NCBI GenBank assembly: GCA_023511405.1
Contig: JAIMBO010000005.1
Coordinates: 1 to 58,516, forward strand
Direction of reading: 5' to 3'
Length of the DNA stretch: 58,516 bases
Source: Rubrobacteraceae bacterium
Lineage (GTDB): Bacteria > Actinomycetota > Rubrobacteria > Rubrobacterales > Rubrobacteraceae
Below, piece after piece: positions 46,414 to 54,448 of this stretch. Below the pieces are notes generated by a model. The model was not told the origin of the DNA, did no database searches, and worked only from the letters and a program-made list of their open reading frames with translations. Both the position numbers and the translations under genes were made by a program. Numbering within the stretch: the stretch's first letter is position 1; each line of letters starts with the position of its first letter.

Positions 46414-47065
46414 CGACGTGTACCTCGACCGTCGAGCGCGGGAGCGGACGGGTACCGAGGATCTCGAGGGCCGCCCGGGCGGCCGCCTGCTCGCTCTCCT
46501 TGATCGAGTGCCCCTTGCCGGTCGCTATCTCCTGCCCGTCCACGGAAACCCCGGAGGTGAAGATGGGCCGGTGCGGAGGACCCTGTTTCGAGATGACGCG
46601 GTAGGTGGGGCGAAGACCGTCCGCCTGCAGCGTCTCCTGCAGCATGGTCTTCCAGTCCCGGAGCTCCTCGGTGTCGATCTCGGCCGGGTTGAAGATCTCG
46701 TCTATCGTCCTGTAGACGAGGTCCCGGTCGATCAGATAAGCCGCCCCGATGATAGCCTCCACCGTGTCCGCTATCACCGAGTCGTTCATGACCGAACTCT
46801 CGATCTCCTCTTCGATCCCCTCTTCCCGGCCGACGCTGGCGAGGAAAGACTTCCTCACCAGATGAGCCCGGATGCGCGTCAGGTCACCCTCGAGAAGCTC
46901 CGGATAGCTGTGGAAGACCAGCTCGGCGACCCGGCTGTTCAGGACGGAGTCTCCCAGGAACTCGAGCCGCCCGTTCGATTCGTAGGGGTCGGCGACGCTC
47001 GGGTGGGTGAGCGCCCGCTGACGCAGGGGTTCGGGCAGTATCTCTATGAGTTCCCTTATGGACAT
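46406..47065 (-). CDS. rnc: Ribonuclease III
   Basis: A 219-residue double-strand-specific endoribonuclease for rRNA processing. The catalytic motif NGRLEFLGDSVLNSRVAELV is at about 30-49 (usual ERLEFLGD), the second acidic motif is ADTVEAIIGAAYLIDRD (about 97-113), and the C-terminal dsRBD covers 145-212. ATG 47065 is chosen; GTG 47095 would add ten residues and cannot be excluded. It is separated from smc by aceA and lysR, unlike the common rnc-smc order. Confidence 0.93.
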   Translation of the reverse strand: MSIRELIEILPEPLRQRALTHPSVADPYESNGRLEFLGDSVLNSRVAELVFHSYPELLEGDLTRIRAHLVRKSFLASVGREEGIEEEIESSVMNDSVIADTVEAIIGAAYLIDRDLVYRTIDEIFNPAEIDTEELRDWKTMLQETLQADGLRPTYRVISKQGPPHRPIFTSGVSVDGQEIATGKGHSIKESEQAAARAALEILGTRPLPRSTVEVHVGA

Positions 47066-47292
47066 CGCACCCTGCTCTGCTCGAGTGTATTGCACGACTC
47101 ACCCATTCCAGGGCTGAACACGAAATGCTCGCTCATCTTTCTTATTTTCCCACTCTTTTCATGCCCTGTCCACAAGATACCGGATGGCCGTCCGCTTATC
47201 AGGGAGCGGGTGAGCGCCGCCCGGCATTCTCTTCGATTCGACACCGGAGGTCAATCGCACGAAGCCTGCTCCGCAGAAGGTTCAAATAGTAG

Positions 47293-49275
47293 TCAATCTC
47301 CGTCTTCGCAGCTTCGGTGCCTCGCGTATGCGGCGAAGGCGTCGAGGGCAGCCGGGTCGAGGAGGGAGTCGCGGCTCGCGACCTCCTCCGGGCGGGCGCC
47401 GCGCAGGATGCGCTTGACGGGCACCTCGAGCTTCTTCTGGGAGAGCGTCCGGGGTATGGAGGGGACGGCCTCGATGGCGTCGGGGACGTGGCGCGGGGAG
47501 AGCTCGCGGCGGAGGGTGGCGGCGATGCGGGAGCGCAGGCGCTCGTCGAGCTCTGTGCCCGGCGCCGGGACGACGAAGAGCAAGAGCTCGCCGGGTCCGC
47601 CCTCGGCGTCTTCGAGGTGGACGACGAGGCTGTCGGCGACCTCCTCGAGGGACTCGACTACGGAGTAGATCTCCCCGGTCCCCAGGCGCACACCGCCGCG
47701 GTTGAGCGTCGCGTCCGAGCGGCCGGAGATCACGCAGCTTCCGCGCTCGGTGAAGCGGATCCAGTCGCCGTGGCACCAGACGCCCGGGAAACGCTCGAAG
47801 TACGCGGCGCGGTAGCGCCTGTCTCCGGGGTCGTTCCAGAAGCCGAGCGGCATCGAGGGCATGGGAGAGCGGATCACGAGCTCCCCGAACTCGCCGACGA
47901 CCGGTCGGCCGCGCTCATCGTAGGCGGCGGCGTCGACCCCGAGGCAGGGGCCGGAGATCTCACCCCGGTAGACCGGCTGCAGCGGGCTCCCCTGCACGAT
48001 GCCGGTGCACACATCGGTCCCCCCGCTGCCTATGTTCAGCAGCACGTCGGGTCCGAGCTGCTCGTAGACCCAGTCGAAGCCCTCCGGCGGCAGCGGGCTC
48101 CCCGCCGCCCCTATCTGCCGCACGCTCGAGAGGTCGAACTCCCGACCTACCTCGAGGCCGGCCTTGCGGCAGGCCATGAGGTAGGCCGGGGCGACGCCGA
48201 GCATCGTCGCGCCGGTCTGCTCGGCCAGCCGCCACTGGAAGGCGAGATCCGGGTAGAGCGGGTTGCCGTCCATGGTGACTATCGCCGACCGCAGGAGCAG
48301 CGCCGAGACGAGGGCGTTCCACATCATCCAGGCGGTAGTCGTGAACCACATCAGCCGGGCTCCGGGACGGAGATCCCAGGTCAGACCCAGGTTCTTGAGG
48401 TGTTCGAGGAGGATGCCGCCGTGCCCGTGCACTATGGCCTTGGGTTTGCCGGTGGTGCCCGAGGAGAAGAGCACGTAGAGCGGATGGTCGAAGGGCACCG
48501 GCTCGCAGCGGAGCGGCTCCTCCTCCGAGAGCAGCTCCTCCCAACCGACCGAATCCGGCAGAACGTCCTCCGCCCCTCCGACGTACGGGACGTGCACGAC
48601 GTGCTCCAGCGTGGGCAGCGCCCGCCGGATGTCCCGCACCTCCGCCCGGCGGTCGATGTGCTTCTCCCCGTAGCGGTAGCCCGTCACCGCGAGCAGCACC
48701 TTGGGGTCGAGCTGCCCGAAGCGGTCGATCACGCTGCGCGGGCCGAACTCCGGCGCACAGGTTACCCAGATGGCCCCCAGGCTCGCGGTGGCGAGAAAGG
48801 CCACGACCGTCTCCGGGACGTTCGGGAGGTAGGCAGCGACGCGGTCGCCGGGGCCAACCCCCAGGCGCCGGAGCCCGGCGCGGGCCCGCGCTACCTGCTC
48901 GCGCAGCTCGCCGAAGGTCAGCTCGAAGGGAGCCCGCGTCTGGGAGTGGGCGAAGATGGCGACCTCTCCGTCGTCGCCCGAGGGGGTGAGGATCCTCTCC
49001 GCGTAGTTCAGGCGCGCGCCCGGGAACCAGCGGGCGCCGGGCATCTCGCGCGCGGCGAGCACCCGTTCGGGAGGGGTGTGGGCGCGCACGCCGTAGAAGT
49101 CCCAGACAGAGCGCCAGAACGCCTCGAGATCCCCCACCGACCAGCGCCAGAGCTCGTCGTAACCCTCGAACTTGAGGGCGCGCTCCTCGCGCAGCCAGCG
49201 CACGTAGCGTCCGATCTCGGTGGTCTTCAGGACGTCCGGAGGCGGCATCCAGAGCACCTCGCCCGTCAGAGCCAC
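47293..49275 (-). CDS. aacS: Acetoacetyl-CoA synthetase
   Basis: A 660-residue ANL-superfamily acid-CoA ligase of the acetoacetate type (acetoacetate + ATP + CoA to acetoacetyl-CoA + AMP + PPi). The N-terminus carries the acetyl-CoA-synthetase-like extension with GARWFPGARLNYAERIL. The adenylation motif is LFSSGTTGKPKAIVHGHGG (about 264-282), then ISGRSDATLNRGGVRLGTGE and the catalytic lysine near the end (TLSQKKLEVPVKRIL). GTG 49275 overlaps the HAD gene by 10 bases. It is the last gene of the eight-gene operon and points to acetoacetate or a similar beta-keto acid as the pathway product. Confidence 0.93.
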   Translation of the reverse strand: MALTGEVLWMPPPDVLKTTEIGRYVRWLREERALKFEGYDELWRWSVGDLEAFWRSVWDFYGVRAHTPPERVLAAREMPGARWFPGARLNYAERILTPSGDDGEVAIFAHSQTRAPFELTFGELREQVARARAGLRRLGVGPGDRVAAYLPNVPETVVAFLATASLGAIWVTCAPEFGPRSVIDRFGQLDPKVLLAVTGYRYGEKHIDRRAEVRDIRRALPTLEHVVHVPYVGGAEDVLPDSVGWEELLSEEEPLRCEPVPFDHPLYVLFSSGTTGKPKAIVHGHGGILLEHLKNLGLTWDLRPGARLMWFTTTAWMMWNALVSALLLRSAIVTMDGNPLYPDLAFQWRLAEQTGATMLGVAPAYLMACRKAGLEVGREFDLSSVRQIGAAGSPLPPEGFDWVYEQLGPDVLLNIGSGGTDVCTGIVQGSPLQPVYRGEISGPCLGVDAAAYDERGRPVVGEFGELVIRSPMPSMPLGFWNDPGDRRYRAAYFERFPGVWCHGDWIRFTERGSCVISGRSDATLNRGGVRLGTGEIYSVVESLEEVADSLVVHLEDAEGGPGELLLFVVPAPGTELDERLRSRIAATLRRELSPRHVPDAIEAVPSIPRTLSQKKLEVPVKRILRGARPEEVASRDSLLDPAALDAFAAYARHRSCEDGD

Positions 49276-50081
49276 TTCAGGATCTCCCCCACTCCCTCAA
49301 CCACCGCATCCGGGCGCCGGCGTTCCGGCACCCGCTGCAGGTCCACCGACCCGCTGGTTCCGCTGCGCACTAGGATGGTGAACGAGCCCCCCAGGCGACC
49401 CAGCCCGATATCCATGTCCAGGTCATCCCCGATGACAGCCATCTCCCGGGATTCCACCCCGAGCCGCTCGCAGGCCGCGCGCACCGCCATCCGCGAGGGT
49501 TTGCCGACCACGGTGGGACGCTTCCCCGTAGCCTTCACCAGCGCAGCGGTCACCATCGCGCCGCGGCTGAAGATCATACCGTTCGCCCCCCAGTAGCCGG
49601 GACCGTAGCTGGCCGTGAGAAGGGGCGCGCCCCGGGTGATGGCCCGCGCCGCGCGTTCCAGAGAGTCGAAGTCCACCTCGTTTACGTGGGTGACGAAGAC
49701 CACTTCGGCGTCCTCCCCGTCCGTGAGCGGCACGCCCGCCTCCGCCATGCGTTCGCGGGTCGTCTCGGAGCCGAAGACCATGGTCCGCCGTCCGCCGTGG
49801 CGGCGCGCCAGATACCCGAGCGCGCTGCAGACGGGGGTCAGGACCTCGTCGTCGCGCACGGGGAGCCCGCCCTCGCGCAGCCCCCGCGCGAACTCCTCGG
49901 GACGCAGGTGCGTGCCGTTGGTGAACAGCACGAGCGGCCGGCCGGAGGTCCGGATCTTCTCCAGCACCTCCGGCGCGCCGGGGAGCGGCCGCGGGTGAAA
50001 GCCGGCGTCGCGGTGCACGAGCGAGCCGTCCACGTCGAAGACGAACCCGCGTATCCTCTCAAGCTTCTTTGCGCCAGACAA
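49266..50081 (-). CDS. HAD-IIA family phosphatase (NagD/PGP-like)
   Basis: A 271-residue HAD hydrolase of subclass IIA, the group with NagD, 4-nitrophenyl-phosphatases and phosphoglycolate phosphatases. Motif I is FVFDVDGSLVHRD (about 13-25, nucleophile Asp), motif II FTNGT, the C2 cap covers about 85-180, then the motif III lysine in VVGKPSRMAV and motif IV GDDLDMDIGLG. Start TTG 50081 overlaps the carboxyltransferase gene by 23 bases. Position inside the operon suggests it dephosphorylates an intermediate or side product such as an enol phosphate; this is inference. A housekeeping role is the alternative. Confidence 0.88.
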   Translation of the reverse strand: MSGAKKLERIRGFVFDVDGSLVHRDAGFHPRPLPGAPEVLEKIRTSGRPLVLFTNGTHLRPEEFARGLREGGLPVRDDEVLTPVCSALGYLARRHGGRRTMVFGSETTRERMAEAGVPLTDGEDAEVVFVTHVNEVDFDSLERAARAITRGAPLLTASYGPGYWGANGMIFSRGAMVTAALVKATGKRPTVVGKPSRMAVRAACERLGVESREMAVIGDDLDMDIGLGRLGGSFTILVRSGTSGSVDLQRVPERRRPDAVVEGVGEILKWL

Positions 50082-51537
50082 TGGTATCCCCCGTACGTTC
50101 GTCTTCGAGCCTCAGATAAGAGATGGAGTCGCGCCTGGAGAGCTCGTGCAGGAGCCGCACGACCGGTGCGCGTCCGGGGCGCACCAGCGGCGCGCGTGGC
50201 CTGCCGCGCTCGGCGACCATGGCGTCCACCTGTTCCGCGGGCATCGTGAGGCGCAACAGCAGCTCTTCATCGGAGATCCGGCGACCGAAGCGCTCGCGGG
50301 CCCCGTCCAGAGAGATCGGCTCGAGATCCTTCAGCTCGGAGGCGCGCGGCGTCGAGAGCACGCGGTCGGCGACCTCGGGGTCGACGGGCGCCGGGGTCTC
50401 GTAGTAGTGCCCGAGGAAGTAGCGCACCATCTCGTCCGAGACCCTCGACCAGCGCTCGCCGGAGATGACGTTCATCACGGCCTGGGTAGCGACGAACTGC
50501 GAGACCGGGGTGACCATGATCGGGTAGCCCATCTCCGCGCGCACCCGGGGGACCTCCTCCAGGACGGCGTCGAAGAGCTCCGGCCGGCCCAGCTCCTGCA
50601 GCTGCCGACGGGTGGTGGAGATCATGCCCCCCGGCATCTGGTGCCGGAAGTAGGCGCCGTCGAACTCCCGCGGGCTGCCGGGCGGCAACCCGCGCTCGCG
50701 GGCCAGCTCGTCGAAGTACCCGGAGACGGCCTCGAGCGCCTCCGTATCCAGGTCGTACGAGAGGCCCTCGGCCTCCACGTTGCGCAGCGTGGATTTGGCG
50801 GGAGGATTCGAGCTTCCGCTCCCCAGCGGCTCCACCGCGGTGTGCAGCGTCCGCACCCCGGAGCGCAGCCCCTCGACGTAGGCGAGGGGACCGAGCCCGA
50901 TCGTGCAGTGGCTGTGGAGCTCGACCGGGCGGGGGGCGAAGCGCTCGATGAAGCCCGGGATCAGGGTGCGCACCGCCTCCGGCATCAGGAGCCCTCCCGG
51001 ATCCTTCAGGTAGAGCCGGTCGATGTCCTCGGAGCGGGAGACCGCTTCAGCCCGCTCCAGGTAGTAGTCGTGGGTGTGGACCGGGCTTATGGAGTAGGTC
51101 AGCCCGACGACGACCTCCTCGAAACCCTCCTCTCGTGCGACGCGGGCCATCCGGAGGAGCGCCTCGGGCTGGTTCGAGGGATCGACGATCTGGATCCTGC
51201 GCATCCCGTTGCGCACCCAGCAGCGGAAGGCCAGGCGCATGACGTCCTCGCCGGCGGGGACCCAACGGATGAAGCGCATGCCGGTGGTGATAAGCCCCAG
51301 CGGCGTGTTCGGCATGGCTGCGCTCACCAGCCGGATCCGCTCCCAGGGATCCTCCCGGTGGAAGCGGACGGAGACCGCCATGTGCGTGCTGGAGGTGAAG
51401 TCCAGAGCGTGGAAACCGACGCGGTCCATCGTCGGGGCTATGGCGAGGACGTCCTGGGTGGTGAGCCCGGTCGCGGACCACAGGCTCTGGTTGCCGTCGC
51501 GTATGGTCGTGTCGACGATCTCAACGGTATCGCTCAT
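50059..51537 (-). CDS. Biotin-dependent carboxyltransferase, pyruvate-carboxylase/5S type but divergent
   Basis: A 492-residue TIM-barrel carboxyltransferase related to the pyruvate carboxylase and transcarboxylase 5S domains. R13-D14-x-x-Q17-S18 (DTTIRDGNQS), the metal-bridging carboxy-lysine K178 in YLKDPGG and metal ligands H208/H210 in LHSHCTIGLG are kept, as is HQMPGGM. In the FRxFD motif, whose Arg binds the carboxylate of pyruvate, this protein reads RRIQIVD, with Gln116 at the Arg position. That suggests an acceptor without a carboxylate, for example a ketone. It shares ATGA with the biotin carboxylase stop. Standard annotation would be 'pyruvate carboxylase subunit B', which I think is wrong here. 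Confidence 0.88.
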   Translation of the reverse strand: MSDTVEIVDTTIRDGNQSLWSATGLTTQDVLAIAPTMDRVGFHALDFTSSTHMAVSVRFHREDPWERIRLVSAAMPNTPLGLITTGMRFIRWVPAGEDVMRLAFRCWVRNGMRRIQIVDPSNQPEALLRMARVAREEGFEEVVVGLTYSISPVHTHDYYLERAEAVSRSEDIDRLYLKDPGGLLMPEAVRTLIPGFIERFAPRPVELHSHCTIGLGPLAYVEGLRSGVRTLHTAVEPLGSGSSNPPAKSTLRNVEAEGLSYDLDTEALEAVSGYFDELARERGLPPGSPREFDGAYFRHQMPGGMISTTRRQLQELGRPELFDAVLEEVPRVRAEMGYPIMVTPVSQFVATQAVMNVISGERWSRVSDEMVRYFLGHYYETPAPVDPEVADRVLSTPRASELKDLEPISLDGARERFGRRISDEELLLRLTMPAEQVDAMVAERGRPRAPLVRPGRAPVVRLLHELSRRDSISYLRLEDERTGDTIVWRKEA

Positions 51538-52880
51538 GCCGCAAGCACCGCCTCCTCGAGCCAGGTCGTGTCCACCGCCGCATCGGTGAAGTCCGGGTGG
51601 GCGAGAACGTGCATCAGCAGCTCGCGGTTGGTGGGAACGCCCTCCACCACGAGCCCCTCGAGCGCCTCGCGCATCCTCTCGATCGCCCCTTCGCGGTCCC
51701 CGGCGCAGGAGACGAGCTTCGCCAACAGCGAGTCGTAGTAGGGGGGCACGAGCGTCCCCTCCTCACAGTGGGTGTCTACCCGCAAACCCTCGATCCCGGG
51801 GACCGAAAAACGCGAGATCCTGCCCGGGGTGGGGCGGAAGCTGTGGGCAGGGTCCTCCGCCGTCAGGCGGCACTCTATCGCATGCCCGCGAAACTCCACC
51901 TCCTCCTGCGAGAGGCCGAGCCTCTCACCAGCTGCGATCCTCAGCTGGTCCGCCACGAGGTCGCGCCCGGTCACCAACTCGGTCACCGGGTGCTCGACCT
52001 GAATGCGGCAGTTCATCTCCATGAAGAAGAACTCCCCGCTCTCGGCGTCGACCACGAACTCCACGGTGCCGAGGTTGCGGTAGCCGATCTCGCGGGCGAA
52101 GGCGACGGCCGCACCGTGGAGCGCCGCGCGCGTCCCGGCGTCCAGCCCGGGGGCCGGAGCCTCTTCGACGATCTTCTGGTAGCGCCGCTGCACCGAGCAG
52201 TCGCGCTCCCCGAAGTGGAGCACGCCGCCGTGCTCGTCCGCCGCCACCTGCACCTCGACGTGGCGGGCGCTCCGGATGAAGCGCTCCACATACAGGCGTT
52301 CGTCACCGAAGGCCGCCCCCGCCTCGGCGAGCGCGACCCCGAACAGCCGCTCCAGCTCCTCCCGGTCCCGGGCCAGCTTGATCCCCCGCCCGCCACCGCC
52401 CGCCGCGGCCTTCAGCAGCACCGGGTAGCCCGCCTCCTCGGCGAAGCGCAAAGCGTCGGCGAGCGCGCTCACCTCGCCGCCCGGGACGACCGGCAGCCCG
52501 GCCTCGGCCGCGACCTCGCGCGAGCGGAGCTTGTCCCCGGCCAGCTCTATCACCTCCGCGGGGGGCCCGACGAAGCGCAGTCCGTTCTCGCGCGCGGCGG
52601 CGGCCAGCGCGGGGTTCTCCGAGAGGAATCCGTAGCCGGGGTGGATGGCGTCGCAGCCGGTGCCGATCGCCGCCTGCACCACCGCGCCCACGTTCAGGTA
52701 GCTTTGCGCCGGTGACCCCGGCCCGATGCACACCCCCCGATCCGCCATGCGAACCGCCAGGCCGCCGCGGTCGGCTTCGGAGAACCCCACGACGGTCTCC
52801 AGCCCGAGCTCGCGGCAGGAACGGACGATCCGCACCGCGATCTCACCCCGGTTCGCCACGAAGACGCGTCTCATCTTCAC
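51534..52880 (-). CDS. Biotin carboxylase subunit (AccC-type)
   Basis: A 448-residue ATP-grasp enzyme that carboxylates the biotin of the carrier protein using bicarbonate. N-terminal VFVANRGEIAVRIVRS (about 6-21), Gly-rich ATP loop AAAGGGGRGIKLA (about 160-172), ERDCSVQRRYQKIVEEAPAP and the catalytic EMNCRIQVEHPVTE are all present. GTG 52880 forms a GTGA overlap with the BCCP stop; an ATG two codons later is possible. Placed between BCCP and carboxyltransferase, so the three make a complete biotin-dependent carboxylase. Confidence 0.94.
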   Translation of the reverse strand: MKMRRVFVANRGEIAVRIVRSCRELGLETVVGFSEADRGGLAVRMADRGVCIGPGSPAQSYLNVGAVVQAAIGTGCDAIHPGYGFLSENPALAAAARENGLRFVGPPAEVIELAGDKLRSREVAAEAGLPVVPGGEVSALADALRFAEEAGYPVLLKAAAGGGGRGIKLARDREELERLFGVALAEAGAAFGDERLYVERFIRSARHVEVQVAADEHGGVLHFGERDCSVQRRYQKIVEEAPAPGLDAGTRAALHGAAVAFAREIGYRNLGTVEFVVDAESGEFFFMEMNCRIQVEHPVTELVTGRDLVADQLRIAAGERLGLSQEEVEFRGHAIECRLTAEDPAHSFRPTPGRISRFSVPGIEGLRVDTHCEEGTLVPPYYDSLLAKLVSCAGDREGAIERMREALEGLVVEGVPTNRELLMHVLAHPDFTDAAVDTTWLEEAVLAA

Positions 52881-53353
52881 CGGTCGGGCTCCACCCGGAA
52901 GAGCGGCTGGCCGTACTCCACGAGCTCTCCGTTCTCCACGCACACCTCGGCTATCCTCCCGGAGACCCCGGCACGGATGGAGTTCATCATCTTCATGACC
53001 TCGATCAGGCACACCACCGTGTCCGGCTCGACCCGGCTCCCGACCTCGACGTAGGGCCTGGCCCCGGGCGCCTCGGCGCGGTAAAACGTGCCGACCATCG
53101 GCGCCTCAATGGTGAGGGCGCCATCGGCGGCCCTCCCGTCAGAAGCCTCCTGTCCGGAGGCCGGAGGTTCCTCCCGTTTCGGCGCCTCGATGAGACGCCG
53201 CTCGTCGCCACCCGCCTCAGGCTCCTCGCGCGGCGGTGCGCCGCCGCGCCGCACGTACAGCCTCAGCCCGTTCGTCTCGATCCTCAACTCGTCCAGGTCG
53301 GACTCGTCGATGATCCGCAGGATCTCACGCACATCGTCGTCCGAGAGCGGCAT
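52877..53353 (-). CDS. Biotin carboxyl carrier protein (AccB-type)
   Basis: A 158-residue carrier. The N-terminal 35 residues resemble the AccB dimer region; a Pro/Glu/Gly linker spans about 36-80; the biotinyl domain follows (EAPMVGTFYRAEAPGA, about 83-98) with the attachment site EVMKMMNS and biotinyl lysine K121. It starts on the base after the ATP-binding gene stops. AccB-type carriers normally serve acetyl-CoA carboxylase, but here no accA/accD is adjacent; the partner is a pyruvate-carboxylase-type transferase. Confidence 0.92.
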   Translation of the reverse strand: MPLSDDDVREILRIIDESDLDELRIETNGLRLYVRRGGAPPREEPEAGGDERRLIEAPKREEPPASGQEASDGRAADGALTIEAPMVGTFYRAEAPGARPYVEVGSRVEPDTVVCLIEVMKMMNSIRAGVSGRIAEVCVENGELVEYGQPLFRVEPDR

Positions 53354-54448
53354 TCAGGACCTGCCTCTTTCTTCGTCGGAGACAACACCAAACGTTCCCA
53401 TGACCAGCTCGATCGCCGACCGGGCCCGCGGAGGTCCCCCGCCCCTGCGGCGCACGGTGGTGACGGGCCGGGACTGGACCACGAACAGAGCGTCCGGGAG
53501 CCCCCTCCCCCGGGCGAGCGCCCACTCGATGTCCTGGTGGGTGCCGAAGTGCCGCTCCACGCGACGGGCGACCTCGACCAGCGCCCGCAGGTGCTCCTCC
53601 CCCAGACAGGGCGTCTCCTGCCGCTCCGGCTCCACCTCCACCGTCCGCACCCCGGCCGAGGCGGGGTCGGGCCGGTACTCCAGGTGCTTGCGGCCGATGG
53701 ACCGGTGCAGCACCTCACCGGTCACCTTGCTCAGCCGGTACTCGTCCGGGGTCACCTCCCCCGCCACGACCGCTTCGCCCAGCCCCCAGCTCGCGTTCAC
53801 CGCGACCGTGCTGGGATCGCCGCTGAGCGGGTTGCAGGTGAACATCACGCCGGCGACCTCGGCGTCGACCATCATCTGCACGGTGACCCCCATGGCCGGT
53901 TCGCTCCCCGCCGCGGCCATCCTGGCCCGGTAGCTCAGCGCCTCGGGGCTGTAGAGGCTGGCCCAGCACTTTCGGACCGCCTCGCACACGCTCTCCGCAC
54001 CGCGCACCCAGAGGTAGGTCTTCTGCTGGCCGGCGAAGGTGGCCTGCTCGCTGTCCTCGCCGACCGCGCTGGAGCGGACCGCCACGGGGGGATTCTCCTC
54101 GCCGGCGGCCTCCGAGATCTCGCGGTACCGGCGGAGGATCTCACCCTCCAGCTCTCCCGGCAGGGGAGCGGAGCAGATCAGGCGGGAGAGCTCGCCGGAG
54201 ACGCCCCGCAACCCCTCCACGTCGTCCGCGTCCAGCTCGCGCAGTACTTCCGAAACGCGCCCCCGGAGACCGTTCTCCTCCAGAAAGAGCCCGAACGCGC
54301 CGGTCGAGATGGCAAACCCGGGTGGCACCGGTATGCCGCTCGCCAGGAGCTCCCCGAGGTTCGCGCTCTTCCCGCCGAAGCGCGGCTCCGCGGCGCGCCT
54401 GAGCTCGTTCAACGGGACGGTGTGCCCGGACATAGCCGTACTAGCCAT
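53354..54448 (-). CDS. PEP-synthase-type ATP-binding protein (PPDK_N domain alone)
   Basis: A 364-residue protein made of only the ATP-grasp domain of PEP synthase/pyruvate phosphate dikinase. Visible motifs are GGKSANLGEL (about 25-34), PVPPGFAIST (about 40-49), VRSSAVGEDSEQATFAGQQ, the ATP-binding QMMVDAEVAGVMFTCNP, ASWGLGEAVVAGEVTPDEY and the end QDIEWAL then VVQSRPVT. In such enzymes this domain transfers the beta-phosphate of ATP to a histidine on a swivelling domain. The swivelling domain is encoded by the next gene upstream, which it overlaps by 8 bases. The same split occurs in phenylphosphate synthase. Confidence 0.9.
   Translation of the reverse strand: MASTAMSGHTVPLNELRRAAEPRFGGKSANLGELLASGIPVPPGFAISTGAFGLFLEENGLRGRVSEVLRELDADDVEGLRGVSGELSRLICSAPLPGELEGEILRRYREISEAAGEENPPVAVRSSAVGEDSEQATFAGQQKTYLWVRGAESVCEAVRKCWASLYSPEALSYRARMAAAGSEPAMGVTVQMMVDAEVAGVMFTCNPLSGDPSTVAVNASWGLGEAVVAGEVTPDEYRLSKVTGEVLHRSIGRKHLEYRPDPASAGVRTVEVEPERQETPCLGEEHLRALVEVARRVERHFGTHQDIEWALARGRGLPDALFVVQSRPVTTVRRRGGGPPRARSAIELVMGTFGVVSDEERGRS

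Noticed and set aside
47066-47292. Small minus-strand frame between aacS and rnc
   Set aside because: No ribosome site, no family resemblance, and composition like non-coding sequence; I also found no convincing terminator or promoter here.
50059-53353. Ordinary pyruvate carboxylase or methylmalonyl-CoA transcarboxylase
   Set aside because: Context (kinase pair, acetoacetyl-CoA synthetase) and the Arg-to-Gln change in the substrate motif argue against pyruvate; no methylmalonyl-CoA genes are near. Not excluded without assay.
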